Counted from the first letter of the stretch, positions 26,047-35,412 are shown. The stretch is 64,000 nt of DNA from Enterococcaceae bacterium OF42-14pH9A (GCA_027692465.1 JAQEYU010000004.1:273129-337128), one strand, 5' to 3'. Notes: generated by a model not told the origin, from the sequence alone. Numbers and translations: made by a program.

Positions 26047-26751
26047 ATGCTGGTTGTCCATAATCTTACAGTGAACTATAAGAAGCAAAACATTCTAAGT
26101 CAATTGGATTTTTCGATTGAAGGGGGCGAAGTTGTAGGGCTGGTCGCACCCAATGGAACAGGCAAGACGACCTTCCTCAAAAGTCTAGTCGGCCTTCTTC
26201 CACGACTATCCGGGAAGCTTATGATTGATGAAACAATCGAACTGACAAATCAACGAGAGCAGTATTTAAAACAAATCTTTTTCCTGGAGAGTGCCCAAAA
26301 TCTTTATCCTGATTTAACGGTAATGCAACATTTAGAAATGACCAAAGAGCTTTGGCACTCTGCTGTTGAATTGTCAGAGACCTTGCGTCTATTCCGGATT
26401 GCCTCCTTTCAAGAAAAGCGAGTTCGCAACCTTTCGTTGGGAATGAAACAACAGTTGCTGCTTTCCTTATACTATATTAGCAATGCCCAATTACTGTTCT
26501 TTGACGAGCCTTTGAATGGTCTTGATCCGACAAACACTCAACTATTTAATTCCTTTATTAAAAAGCTCACTGCTCAGAATAAGGCAATCGTAATGTCCTC
26601 GCATAATCTGGAAAGCGTAGCTGCTCTTTGTACACGAGTTGTCTTTTTACATGAAGGAAAACTCTTAGAACTAACTGATTCATCTGAAAGCCTGCAAGAA
26701 AAATACAATGAATTATTTGGTGTGCCAGGAGGATTTGATTATGAAATTTGA
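26047..26751 (+). CDS. ABC transporter ATPase (peptide export or immunity type)
   Basis: The 234-residue ATPase has Walker A APNGTGKTTFLK near residue 37, signature NLSLGMKQQLLLSLYY (LSLGM in place of LSGGQ), Walker B LLFFDEPLNGLDP and the switch MSSHN. The Q-loop has FFLES. It pairs with the two permeases downstream. Such transporters protect the producer from its own bacteriocin or export small peptides. The ATG follows ACAGGAGGAAGATC. Its 3' end overlaps the next gene by 11 bp. Confidence 0.9.
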   Translation: MLVVHNLTVNYKKQNILSQLDFSIEGGEVVGLVAPNGTGKTTFLKSLVGLLPRLSGKLMIDETIELTNQREQYLKQIFFLESAQNLYPDLTVMQHLEMTKELWHSAVELSETLRLFRIASFQEKRVRNLSLGMKQQLLLSLYYISNAQLLFFDEPLNGLDPTNTQLFNSFIKKLTAQNKAIVMSSHNLESVAALCTRVVFLHEGKLLELTDSSESLQEKYNELFGVPGGFDYEI

Positions 26752-27865
26752 GAGCTGGAAATTGAATAAATGGGTTGTCCTTGTTCTCACATTAGTCTTC
26801 ATTCTTATCGGTATATCACCCCTCATCCAAGAACAGAAGGACCAAGCTGAGCTGACTAGCAAAAAAATCAATTACATTAAAGAAAATCGGGAACTTCTGC
26901 AAGCTGCCATTGACTCCATGAAAGAACAAGGTGCTCCCGAAGACTTAATCAATACTTCCGAAGATGAACTACAAGCCTACCAACAAATCCTGACAGGGGC
27001 GCAAATACACGATGAAAAAAAGCAGCTGGCAGGAGAGGTTGCGGTGGCTAAAATTCAACTGCAAAAAGCCGAAAAAGGAAATCTGATTGGTGCAACTATT
27101 CCTGAACTGAAACGAAACTATGAGGAACTGCGCTTTTTCCAATCCTCGGATATAAAATGGATTGATCCGTTTTATAGAGCGGATTTGCCTGCAAGTAATT
27201 TTTTATTGGAAGCCTTCTTGAAAATCCCCTATCCGTTACTTCTTAGTCTGGGGGCGCTGTTGATTGCCTTATTTTGCAGCTGTGAGCACCGTAAAAAGAC
27301 CAATGACTTTTTATGGAGTACACCACAAAGCATGTTGAAAATTATGAGCAATAAGATTAGTCTTCTTTTAGTTGTTTTAGCAAGCTGGTTGATAGTGGGG
27401 ACAACTGGTATTTTTGTAATAGCTGCTATAAAAAGTGGAGCGGGCAATCTGAATTATCCCATTTTTTACCTCGATCAAAGGGAGATTGTCCAACAAACCA
27501 CCATCATTCAATATGTAATGCTTGTATTAGTCGGCACCTTACTCTTCTTTGGTTTACTAATTTTGCTTGGTTATTTTCTGCAATACTTTTTCAAGCAATT
27601 TATTCCCATTTTTTTATGTCTGGAAATTTTGATTTTACCTTTAGCCCTGGGCAACTTGCCTGGCTTTCTCCCGGAAACTATAGCAAAATTTCTTCCGACA
27701 AGTTATTGGGATTTTCCCCGGTTATTGGTTGGCGCTACTTCTTTTTCTTCTGCCGGAATCACTTTTGAAAAAGGTTTGTTGCTACTTACTGTGTTAATCA
27801 TTATTCTCTTGATAAGTAACCTCGTTTTAGCGAAAAAACTAGCCAAAGGTAGGATGGCATCATGA
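26741..27865 (+). CDS. ABC-2 type permease 1
   Basis: I choose ATG 26741, nine bases behind CCAGGAGG, giving 374 residues. One helix (15-35) is followed by a large outward loop (about 40-150) rich in coiled coil, then five C-terminal helices (from IPYPLLLSLGALLIALFCSC on). It has the same design as the next gene, so the pair arose by duplication and probably forms a heterodimer. The start overlaps the ATPase gene by 11 bp. Confidence 0.85.
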   Translation: MKFESWKLNKWVVLVLTLVFILIGISPLIQEQKDQAELTSKKINYIKENRELLQAAIDSMKEQGAPEDLINTSEDELQAYQQILTGAQIHDEKKQLAGEVAVAKIQLQKAEKGNLIGATIPELKRNYEELRFFQSSDIKWIDPFYRADLPASNFLLEAFLKIPYPLLLSLGALLIALFCSCEHRKKTNDFLWSTPQSMLKIMSNKISLLLVVLASWLIVGTTGIFVIAAIKSGAGNLNYPIFYLDQREIVQQTTIIQYVMLVLVGTLLFFGLLILLGYFLQYFFKQFIPIFLCLEILILPLALGNLPGFLPETIAKFLPTSYWDFPRLLVGATSFSSAGITFEKGLLLLTVLIIILLISNLVLAKKLAKGRMAS

Positions 27866-28953
27866 AATGGGAATGGCAAAAATTTCAATCAAAGAAATTG
27901 AATTTCTTACCCATCTTGCTGTTCTTGCTGCTGCTTCTTATCCCTTGGCTTCTTCAGTTCAGCAGTTCCCAAGAAAGCCGCGATGCACAAAAAATCATCG
28001 ATGCCCAAGCTACCAAAACAGATTTAGAATCAGAGATTGACCGCTTAGCAAAACACAAGGGGAATCCAACAAGAATTGCTGCACTGACAAAAGAAATTGA
28101 AATCTATCAAGTGCTTCTTAGCGCTTTGAAAGAAGGGGACGACAAGAAAGCTTTACAGACTCAAAGCAACATCGCGCAAGAAAATTATCAAGAAATGATT
28201 GCTTCCGGGCAGACTGGTGAACAAGTCAATGAGCAAAAACTCCTTAGTGCTAAATTGAAATATTTTTCGGATCATCAGCTGGCGTTAATTGAGCCGTTGA
28301 CTACCCAAAAACTGCCGTTAATTAACTACTTTGTCTTTTTTATTCAGCTAATCCCCTATACTGCTTTTTGGTTAATTGCCCTTCTTTTTCTTTGTAAATA
28401 TTTTACCGACGAACAAACAGATACAGCTGGCGTATGGGTATGGCTCACCCCGCAAAGGCCGGTTGTTCTATTGTTTAAGAAGGCGTTGCTCTATTATGTC
28501 TCGCTATGCATAAGTTTGGCTTGTCCATTACTTGTTGTCTCAGTTATCGTCAGTATTTTCTCAGGGGTTGGGATGAGGGGGTATCCATTATTCTTTTTAG
28601 ACGAAACAAGCGAAATAGTTATGAAGTCAGCTTTTTCCTATCTGGCTGAATATATTATCAGCACAATCCTCTTGTATCTGCTGCTTACTGTTTTTTGTGC
28701 AACCCTCTCGATTATCTTCGAAAAATTCACAATTACCTTTGCAGTCAGTTTGTGTTTGATAATCCTGGGACAATTGCTCTTGAAAGATAAGATCAATATT
28801 TTTAACTTACCGGAAATTATCTCTACTTGCAGCAGGATTGAATTTCTGAAGCTCATCCGAATGTTAGGATTATTCATTGTCTGCTCAACCGGGGTCTTCT
28901 TTGTTCTTATTAAAGAGCGGACGAAAGGCAAGTGTGTTATCCGAACTCATTGA
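27862..28953 (+). CDS. ABC-2 type permease 2
   Basis: The 363-residue protein has the same layout as permease 1: an N-terminal helix (FLPILLFLLLLLIPWLLQF), a charged helical loop (about 40-155) and a C-terminal block of helices (SLACPLLVVSVIVSIF, TILLYLLLTVFCATLSIIF). Its ATG overlaps the previous stop (ATGA). No recognised bacteriocin-immunity family name can be given. The large loop suggests sensing or binding of an external peptide. Confidence 0.85.
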   Translation: MKWEWQKFQSKKLNFLPILLFLLLLLIPWLLQFSSSQESRDAQKIIDAQATKTDLESEIDRLAKHKGNPTRIAALTKEIEIYQVLLSALKEGDDKKALQTQSNIAQENYQEMIASGQTGEQVNEQKLLSAKLKYFSDHQLALIEPLTTQKLPLINYFVFFIQLIPYTAFWLIALLFLCKYFTDEQTDTAGVWVWLTPQRPVVLLFKKALLYYVSLCISLACPLLVVSVIVSIFSGVGMRGYPLFFLDETSEIVMKSAFSYLAEYIISTILLYLLLTVFCATLSIIFEKFTITFAVSLCLIILGQLLLKDKINIFNLPEIISTCSRIEFLKLIRMLGLFIVCSTGVFFVLIKERTKGKCVIRTH

Positions 28954-29099
28954 AAATTTCTCTGAGGATTGCTGCGAAGGGCTTCATGAGTATTCTGCAA
29001 AGATGCGATTTTTTCGAAATCAGCTGAACATATTAAGGTATTTTCAGACACCTCCTATTTCTTTTGATGTAAATTTTTCCAAATCGTGCTACAGTATAC

Positions 29100-29228
29100 G
29101 TGAAAAGAGGCCCTGCGCTAACAGAGCCCCTTTGAGACAAGCCGTTTTAAGAACGGTGGCTAACGTACAATTAAATCATGAAAAAGAAATAACCGTCGCT
29201 CGCCAAAGCAAGACGGTTATTTCTTTTT
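29100..29228 (+). ncRNA. Candidate small RNA
   Basis: An extended -10 TGCTACAGT (29087-29095) could start a transcript near 29101. Within it lie the hairpins AAAGAGGC/GCCCCTTT and CCGTT/AACGG, then a strong terminator with arms AAAGAAATAACCGTC and GACGGTTATTTCTTT (29184-29227). No ORF with a ribosome site lies inside. The layout resembles small regulatory RNAs such as antitoxin RNAs of Fst-type loci, but I found no toxin peptide, so that is only a thought. Confidence 0.4.
29182..29228 (+). terminator. Terminator of the candidate small RNA
   Basis: AAAGAAATAACCGTC pairs with GACGGTTATTTCTTT over a short loop, with a T-run. Confidence 0.85.
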
Positions 29229-29272
29229 GTCTTTTTCCACTTTATCGTCAATCCTTGATTCAATATCAAATT

Positions 29273-29319
29273 GAAACGCCCCAGGCAGGCGTCAGCCGAC
29301 TCTTGCCTGGGGCGTTTTT
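29273..29319 (-). terminator. Terminator of pepF, probably bidirectional
   Basis: AAACGCCCCAGGCA pairs with TGCCTGGGGCGTTT. It has A-rich flank on the left and TTTTT on the right. It lies just beyond the pepF stop on the minus strand. Confidence 0.8.
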
Positions 29320-29336
29320 CTATCTGCAACTACTGC

Positions 29337-31151
29337 TCAGGCTTGCGGCAGGTAGTCTTCACTTAGGCGCAGGAATTCTGCTACGTCGTCTTTCAAAATA
29401 TCGATTCCTGCCTGCCAAAAGTCTGGCTGGGTGAGGTCGGCTCCCAGATGTTTGGCTGCCAGTTCTTCGGTAGTCATGGCGGCAGTGTCCCGCAAAAGGG
29501 CGATGTACTTGTCCTCAAAGTCGGCGCCTTCAGCCTGGGCTTTGGCGTAGATCCCCAAGCTGAAGAGGTAGCCAAAGGTGTAAGGGAAGTTGTAAAAAGG
29601 CACGTCATCGATGAAAAAGTGCAGTTTCGCCGACCAGAAATGCGGGTGCCAGTTGTTCAGGCTGTCGCAGTAGGCTTCTTTTTGGGCTGTCAGCATTTTT
29701 TCGGTGATCTCATCAGCGGACACCAGTCCTTTTTGCCGGGATTGGTAGAAGTCGGTTTCAAAGATGAAGCGGGCGTGGATATTCATGAACATGGCAATGG
29801 CATTTTGCAGCTTGAGGTCCAGCAGGTTGAGTTTTTCCTCCGGCGTCGCGGCACCCTGCAGATTGGCATCGGCTACGATCAGCTCAGCAAAGGTGCTGGC
29901 GGTCTCAGCGACGTTCATGGCGTACTCCTGATTCATTGCCGGCAGGTCCCACATGACGGAGCTGTGGAAGGCGTGGCCTAATTCGTGGGCCAGGGTTGCG
30001 ACTTCTCCGACTGCGTTGCCGTAAGTCATGAAAATACGGGATTCCCGAGTTTCCGGCAAGGCTTCGCAATAGCCGCCGGGCCGTTTGCCGGGCCGGTCTT
30101 CGGCTTCAATCCAGCGTTTTTCAAAAGCTGACTGGGCGAAAGCGGCCATTTTCGGACTGAATTGACCGAAATGCTGAATGATAAAGGCCGCTGCTTCGTC
30201 AAAGGTAAAGGTGCGTTCCTTGAAATCGCCGACGATTACCGGCGCATCCTGATCCTGCCAGTCCAGCTTTTCTTTGCCCATCAGTGCAGCTTTGCGGTTC
30301 AAAAAGTCCACGAAAGGTTGTTTGTTGTCAGTAATCGTCTGCCACATCGCGTCCAGCGTGTTTTTTTGCAGACGGTTGTACTCCAGCGGCTGTTTCATGA
30401 AGTCAGCGACACCGTGGAGTTTGTAATTGGTGAGGCGGAAGCCGTCCAAATGATTCAGTGTGTCGGCGAACAGGTCCGCCGGTTCGCTCCAGGCTGCTTC
30501 CCATTTGGCGAAAAGATCGGCCCGGACCGCTGAATCGGGATCCCCCATCATTTTGTTGAAGGCTTGGCCGGCTGACAGCTCGACGGTGCTGCCGTCTGCT
30601 TGGGTGAAAGGAATTGTGATGGTGGAAACCAGCGTATCATAATGCTCCGACCAAGCGCTCTGTCCGTCGATAGCCAGGTGGCTGATGATATTTTCCTGTT
30701 CTTCCGGCAGGGATTCCTGCCCGTCACGGCGCTCTTCGTTGAGACGAAAGGCCACCGGCTGCAGGCGGGGATCTGTCATCAGCGTTTGCCAGCGCTCCTC
30801 TGTACAAGCGGAAAATTTCAATGTTAACGGCACAGTTGCTGCTTGATAGAAGGGGTAAAACTGAGCCAGTTGACCTGCCAGAACCTTCGCTTGGGCGTCA
30901 TTGACGTTTTGGCTGAGCAGCGCTTCTACAAAGGTGCCGCATTGGCCCAGACCGTTGCCTGCCAATGTCATCTGCGCCAGAATCTCTGCCAACTGATCCG
31001 CCGCATTCTCGACAGTCAGATCCAGTTTTTTGATCATGGCGCTCAGGGTTTCGATTTGTGTGTGGAGTTGGGTCAGGCGCTCCTGCAGCTGCGGCGAAGT
31101 GCTGCCGCCGGGAAAGATGCTGTCCAGATCCCAGTTGAGTGAGTAGTTCAT
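29337..31151 (-). CDS. pepF: M3B family oligoendopeptidase F
   Basis: The start is the ATG at 31151 (minus strand), preceded by GAGGGACC, giving 604 residues; the longer upstream frame adds nothing family-like. The zinc motif HELGHAFHSSVMWD lies near residue 380, with the distal Glu in AETASTFAELIV. The N-terminal half is the helical M3 lid (WDLDSIFPGGSTSPQL). It hydrolyses oligopeptides in the cytoplasm. It stands alone on the minus strand between two plus-strand blocks. Confidence 0.94.
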   Translation of the reverse strand: MNYSLNWDLDSIFPGGSTSPQLQERLTQLHTQIETLSAMIKKLDLTVENAADQLAEILAQMTLAGNGLGQCGTFVEALLSQNVNDAQAKVLAGQLAQFYPFYQAATVPLTLKFSACTEERWQTLMTDPRLQPVAFRLNEERRDGQESLPEEQENIISHLAIDGQSAWSEHYDTLVSTITIPFTQADGSTVELSAGQAFNKMMGDPDSAVRADLFAKWEAAWSEPADLFADTLNHLDGFRLTNYKLHGVADFMKQPLEYNRLQKNTLDAMWQTITDNKQPFVDFLNRKAALMGKEKLDWQDQDAPVIVGDFKERTFTFDEAAAFIIQHFGQFSPKMAAFAQSAFEKRWIEAEDRPGKRPGGYCEALPETRESRIFMTYGNAVGEVATLAHELGHAFHSSVMWDLPAMNQEYAMNVAETASTFAELIVADANLQGAATPEEKLNLLDLKLQNAIAMFMNIHARFIFETDFYQSRQKGLVSADEITEKMLTAQKEAYCDSLNNWHPHFWSAKLHFFIDDVPFYNFPYTFGYLFSLGIYAKAQAEGADFEDKYIALLRDTAAMTTEELAAKHLGADLTQPDFWQAGIDILKDDVAEFLRLSEDYLPQA

Positions 31152-31474
31152 AAAGGTCCCTCGTTTCTGATTGATTTTGCCGCAAGCAGTCAGCACGCGG
31201 ATGTAAAGCGGAACAGTTGCGGCGGTTTTACGAATATTCCAACGTCCTCAGTATAGCATAATCCACTGTTTCCGCAGTCTTCGAGGCTAAACGTGGTAGA
31301 ATGGAGGAGACGAAAAACGTGTGGCGGGCAGGATAAATAAATCGGCATCAATGCTTGACCAAAAGAGTTCAGGTTGTGTCTGGAAACTCCGGTAAGACGC
31401 AGATTAAGGCGAAAAGGACCCGAAGCTCAGCCACTGGTGTTTTCCGATATAGCTTGTATGGAGAGGTGCACTTG
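31152..31474. other. Divergent gap between pepF and the VanZ-like gene
   Basis: No gene is supported. On the minus strand an extended -10 TGCTATACT (31250-31258) is a likely pepF promoter. On the plus strand TAGAAT at 31297-31302 may serve the VanZ-like gene, without a clear -35. Confidence 0.4.
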
Positions 31475-31978
31475 TTGAAAAAATTACTGAAGCAGCCGAA
31501 TTTTTATTTTGCCGTGGGAATTGTGATCATGGCAGTTTTGTTTTATTCTTCCTCGCAGACCTATGCCCAGCAGTCGCAGGTCGGGACGATCCACCGGCTG
31601 CTGGTAGATGAGCCGCTGAAGGAACAGTTGGCGGGAATCCGCTTTTCTTATGCCGGTAAAGAACAGAGTGTTGCTGCGATCGGCTATGTCAAATTCGTGG
31701 AGTTTTTCATTCGCAAGGGGGCCCATTTCTTCACTTATTTTGTGATGGGGGGCAGCTTTTGTATCGGCTTGTATCTGAAGATGAAACACTTTTGGTGGGG
31801 CGGCTTTTTTGCCTGGTTGGCCGCCACCGGTTATGCAGGGATGGACGAGTTCCACCAGCAGCTCACCGGTGGGCGGACGCCGCTGTTTGAAGATGTAATG
31901 CTGGATTCCGCCGGCGCGCTGACTGCGGTTTTGATCATTTTGATCGTCCTGCTGCTGCGAAAAAAACGGCTGCGATGA
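31475..31978 (+). CDS. VanZ-like family membrane protein
   Basis: The frame is open from 31355, but the best site, GGAGAGG, precedes TTG 31475, giving 167 residues. Four membrane segments are visible: NFYFAVGIVIMAVLFYSSS, GAHFFTYFVMGGSFCIGLYL, WGGFFAWLAATGYAGMDEF and DSAGALTAVLIILIVLLL. The segments KGAHFFTYFVMG and DEFHQQLTGGRTPLFEDVMLD are VanZ-like hallmarks. The family gives weak glycopeptide resistance in some species, but its general role is unknown. No van cluster is nearby. Confidence 0.88.
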   Translation: MKKLLKQPNFYFAVGIVIMAVLFYSSSQTYAQQSQVGTIHRLLVDEPLKEQLAGIRFSYAGKEQSVAAIGYVKFVEFFIRKGAHFFTYFVMGGSFCIGLYLKMKHFWWGGFFAWLAATGYAGMDEFHQQLTGGRTPLFEDVMLDSAGALTAVLIILIVLLLRKKRLR

Positions 31979-32319
31979 TGTGCCGGCTTGGCGGAGTTGG
32001 ATTCTTTCGGGAAATCCGCCGCTGCCTCATAAAGTGGGGGTTCGTCAGAGAAAAATGCCGCTGTCTCTTAAAGCGGGTTTTCTGCTAAGTGGGGAGGCTC
32101 TTCCGGCAGATTCGCCGCTTTCTCCTAATGAGGCTTCTGCTAAAGGGCAACACCGCCGGGAAATCAGCTTTTCGACAGACCGCAGCGGGCCCCGCGCTTT
32201 GAAAAATTTTTGGAAAAGACTACAATAAAAGTGATAAAGAATCCATGAGAAGACGAAAGCAGCCGAGGGGGTTCGTGTTTCAGCTGTCTTTTGCCTTTAG
32301 CCAAATAGGAGGAAATAAC
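31979..32319 (+). other. Gap upstream of yebC with three degenerate repeats and a promoter
   Basis: No gene is supported. Three related units, each with CCGCT, CTC and a purine tail, lie near 32017, 32056 and 32112, and each can form a small hairpin. A promoter TTGAAA (32199-32204), 16-bp spacer, TACAAT (32221-32226) precedes yebC. Confidence 0.45.
32199..32226 (+). promoter_or_regulatory. Promoter of yebC
   Basis: TTGAAA and TACAAT are separated by 16 bp, about 94 bases before the yebC start codon. Confidence 0.55.
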
Positions 32320-33048
32320 ATGTCAGGACATAGTAAGTGGCACAATATTCAAGGAAGAAAAAATGCACAGGACGCCAAGCGGGGCAAGGTTTTCCAAAAG
32401 CTGTCCCGGGAGATTTATATGGCGGCTAAAGCCGGTGGGGGCAATCCGGAAGACAATCCGGCACTGCGACTGGTGATGGACAAAGCCAAAGCGGCCAATA
32501 TGCCCAATGACAACGTGGAGCGGGCCATCAAAAAGGCGACGGCTGCCGGCGAAGGAGAAAACTACGACGAGATCGTCTATGAAGGCTATGGTCCCGGCGG
32601 AGTTGCGATCCTGGTCCACACCCTGACGGACAATCGCAACCGCACCGCCACAAATGTACGGGTAGCTTTCACCAGAAATGGCGGCAATTTGGGAGAGACC
32701 GGTTCAGTCAGTTACCTGTTCGACCGGAAAGGCTATATCGCCATCGAGCGGGAAGGGCTGGCCACTGATGAAGATACGATGCTGGAGGATGTCATCGAAG
32801 CCGGCGCCGAGGACATGATCGCCTCGCCGGAAGTTTTCGAGATTTACACGGCTCCGGAAGATTTTACGACCGTTCGGGATCAGCTGGAGCAAGACGGCTT
32901 TACGCTGGCGCAGGCGGAGCTGACGATGGTTCCGCAGACGACAGTTTTGTTGGATGATGAGAAAAAAGAACAGCTGCAGCAGTTGGTGGACAAACTGGAA
33001 GACGATGACGATGTCTCCGAAGTTTACACCAGTCTGGAAGAAGAATGA
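32320..33048 (+). CDS. yebC: YebC/PmpR family regulator
   Basis: The ATG 32320 follows ATAGGAGGAAATAAC and gives the usual start [20 protein letters not shown]; 242 residues is standard. Further blocks are [42 protein letters not shown] and GSVSYLF. The family was described as transcription regulators and, more recently, as factors that help ribosomes through proline-rich stretches. The product is cytoplasmic. Confidence 0.95.
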   Translation: MSGHSKWHNIQGRKNAQDAKRGKVFQKLSREIYMAAKAGGGNPEDNPALRLVMDKAKAANMPNDNVERAIKKATAAGEGENYDEIVYEGYGPGGVAILVHTLTDNRNRTATNVRVAFTRNGGNLGETGSVSYLFDRKGYIAIEREGLATDEDTMLEDVIEAGAEDMIASPEVFEIYTAPEDFTTVRDQLEQDGFTLAQAELTMVPQTTVLLDDEKKEQLQQLVDKLEDDDDVSEVYTSLEEE

Positions 33049-33180
33049 CAAGCGGGCAGCGATAAGCTTCGCCCGGCTGATAGGATCGTAACAGCCAGTC
33101 AATTTTTTAAGCTGTTACGGACAGCCGGTGAGCGGAGAACACTGTCAGCTGCAACGAGTCGAAAAAAGAGCAGAGAGAAA

Positions 33181-33885
33181 GTGCGGAAACAGATTGTGAG
33201 AATGCCGAAATTAGTCGATAAACGTGTTGTAATCCATGAAAGCCTGCCAATCGGGATCCTGTTAGCGATGGCCGGCGGTTTTCTGGATGTCTACACCTAC
33301 CTTTTTCACGGCGAGGTGTTCGCCAGTATGCAGTCGGGAAATGTAATCTTGCTGGGGGTGAGTGTGGCGCAGGGGAAATTTCACCTGGTGGTTCGCTACC
33401 TGGTGCCCATCACAATCTTCATGGTGGGCATCTTTGCGACGGATCTGCTGAAGCATAAGTTTCCCCGCCGGCACTTTTTGATCTGGCAGAATGCGGCGGT
33501 GATCATCGAAATGACAGGGGTCTTTTTTGTCGGGCTGTGGGCGCATCATGCCAGCAATCTGGTGATCAATTCCGCGCTGTCCTTCTTTGCGGCAATCCAA
33601 TATGCAGCTTATCGCCGGCTGGCTGGGCTGCCTTATGCCACCACCATGACCACCGGTAATTTGCGTTCGATCGCCGATTACATCTATGGCCATTTTTTTA
33701 CCAAAGATCCAACTGCCAGCTTCAAGATCAAATACACATCGGTGATCGTTGCCGGCTTTTTCGGCGGCGCCGTCTTGAGTACCCTGTTAGCACCGTTCTT
33801 CAAAGGTCGGTCCATCTGGTGCGTGTCGCTGTTATTGCTGGCGGTGCTGGTGATCAGCTTGCAAAATCAGGAGCGGGAAGGTTAG
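33181..33885 (+). CDS. YoaK/DUF1275 family membrane protein
   Basis: The 234-residue protein has about six helices. Residues LAMAGGFLDVYTYLFHGEVFASMQSGNVILLGV form the DUF1275 signature, and FFAAIQYAAYRRLAGLPYATTMTTGNLRS is the second half of the repeat. A GTG 33181 behind CAGAGAGAAA is the probable start. The function of the family is unknown; a transport role is often assumed. Confidence 0.88.
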   Translation: MRKQIVRMPKLVDKRVVIHESLPIGILLAMAGGFLDVYTYLFHGEVFASMQSGNVILLGVSVAQGKFHLVVRYLVPITIFMVGIFATDLLKHKFPRRHFLIWQNAAVIIEMTGVFFVGLWAHHASNLVINSALSFFAAIQYAAYRRLAGLPYATTMTTGNLRSIADYIYGHFFTKDPTASFKIKYTSVIVAGFFGGAVLSTLLAPFFKGRSIWCVSLLLLAVLVISLQNQEREG

Positions 33886-33955
33886 CGGAGTTATGTTCTA
33901 ATGAAAAATATTTGAAAAGCGAGTGAGTGTGTTGCGGCTGATCAAATGACCAAAC

Positions 33956-33993
33956 AAAAAAGGTAAGCCCCAATTCAGGAGCTTACCTTTTTT
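33956..33993. terminator. Bidirectional terminator
   Basis: AAAAAAGGTAAGC and GCTTACCTTTTTT form a 13-bp stem with A- and T-runs on the two sides. It separates the convergent DUF1275 and L,D-transpeptidase genes. Confidence 0.88.
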
Positions 33994-34002
33994 CTGCGAT
34001 TA

Positions 34003-35412
34003 TCAGAACACCAGGACCGGTGTTCCTTCTTCAATCATATCGAAGAGTTGTTTCATGACTTCCGGCGGGGTGTTGATACAGCCGTGGGAGCCGTGGGTCA
34101 GATAACGGTCGCCGCCGTACGCTGCCTGCCAACTGGAGTCGTGGATGCCCACGCCGGTCCAGTCGATCGGCATCCAGTAGTCTACCGGCGTTTCGTATTT
34201 CGAGCCGTCTTCGTTTTCCCCCTTCAAGGTGGCCTTGGTTTCCTTATTCCAAACGTAGAAAACGCCGGCCGGGGTAGCAAACTTCGGTGGTCGGCCGGTC
34301 ACGATGTCGGTCTCCAAAACGACTGCGCCGTCTTTGTAATACCACATGTGCTGGCTTTCCATATCCACTTCGATGTAGGTGCTGCCTACCAGCGGATTAC
34401 CAGCGCTGGCACTGCCCTTGGTCACCGGTGTGCGGGTGAAGGATTCCCCGGCGAGGATCGCCTTCATCAGCTCATCTGTCTCGGTATCCACCTGAATCGT
34501 CCAGCTCAGCGTGCCGGCGGGAATGGTAACGTCGCCGCGTTTGCTGCTTTTGAAGACGGTAGGATTGGTGGAAGTATTGTATTTGTCACCCAAAGAAGCG
34601 ACATAGGCTTTGACTTTATCACGATCCAGTGTAACCTGACCGTCTTTGTAATCCAACCAGTCGGCGATGGAAGCAACCGGGATCTGGAAGGTCTCGCCAT
34701 TGATTTTGTAGTAGCCCTCCACTTGGGCTACTTTGTTCAGCTTGTTCATTTCCTGTTGCAGGGATTCATCATTCGCGTGGACTTTCGGTTTCTGAGTGTA
34801 ATCCAAAAGCTCCATGGAGGTTTTGTCTTCATTGACGGCTTTTTTCAGATCTTCACTGACGGCCTGAGCATCGACGGAGTTCCCGTTGACTTCCGGAGTA
34901 ATGGTAAAGCCGTTTTCCCCCTTGGTCAGAGTCGCATCTTGGGTTTTGGTGCGGCCTTCGTTGAGCTTGGTCAATTCATTTTTGATCTGCTCAGCGGCTT
35001 GATCCAATTCTTTTTGATCAATGGACAAACCGTTGATCTCGGCGTGGTCTCCCGGGAAGACGTAAGCCATGCCCCATGACCACTGACTCTGCTTTTCCAT
35101 CAGCTTGGTCAGGTCTTGACTGAAATCGGTCTTCAAACCCAGCTGGGACAAAGGCAGATTTTTCCACTCGTTCCCGTCATCGGTGATGGAAAAGGAAGAT
35201 TCTTTCGTCGCTTTTTTCAAAGCATCATTGGCCTCGGCGACAGTCATTTCACTGATATCGGTGTTATTGATTTTTGTATTCGGTAAAAAGCGGTCCGAGT
35301 AGTTGCTGGCATAGACGCCATACCCTGTGGTCAACCCAACCAGCAGGACCAACAACCCGATGATTACATATTTTTTCTTCCCGCTCTTTTTGCGACGAGC
35401 GCTTCTGGACAT
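34003..35412 (-). CDS. L,D-transpeptidase (YkuD domain)
   Basis: The start ATG at 35412 (minus strand) is preceded by AAGGAGTAAAGCC; 469 residues. A basic N-terminus and one membrane anchor (about 15-37) are followed by peptidoglycan-binding repeats (about 60-335) and a C-terminal YkuD domain. The domain has STYIEVDMESQHMWYYKDG and the catalytic HGSHGCINTPPEVM. It resembles Ldt-fm of Enterococcus faecium, which makes 3-3 crosslinks and can bypass beta-lactam targets. Activity here is predicted from the catalytic Cys only. Confidence 0.93.
   Translation of the reverse strand: MSRSARRKKSGKKKYVIIGLLVLLVGLTTGYGVYASNYSDRFLPNTKINNTDISEMTVAEANDALKKATKESSFSITDDGNEWKNLPLSQLGLKTDFSQDLTKLMEKQSQWSWGMAYVFPGDHAEINGLSIDQKELDQAAEQIKNELTKLNEGRTKTQDATLTKGENGFTITPEVNGNSVDAQAVSEDLKKAVNEDKTSMELLDYTQKPKVHANDESLQQEMNKLNKVAQVEGYYKINGETFQIPVASIADWLDYKDGQVTLDRDKVKAYVASLGDKYNTSTNPTVFKSSKRGDVTIPAGTLSWTIQVDTETDELMKAILAGESFTRTPVTKGSASAGNPLVGSTYIEVDMESQHMWYYKDGAVVLETDIVTGRPPKFATPAGVFYVWNKETKATLKGENEDGSKYETPVDYWMPIDWTGVGIHDSSWQAAYGGDRYLTHGSHGCINTPPEVMKQLFDMIEEGTPVLVF

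Larger units (their letters stand above)
28954..29336 (+). other. Intergenic stretch with a candidate small RNA and two terminators
   Basis: No protein gene is supported. The stretch holds TTTTCAGACACCTCC at 29041-29055, which echoes the end of the MITE-like element at 22646, then an extended -10 promoter, a structured segment and two terminators described separately. Confidence 0.5.

Noticed and set aside
28877..29434. Plus-strand frame of 185 codons from the permease end to pepF
   Set aside because: Runs through two terminators and an sRNA-like segment; no start site or domain.
34048..35079. Plus-strand frame of 343 codons across the L,D-transpeptidase gene
   Set aside because: Antisense to a well-supported YkuD protein; composition is shadow-like.
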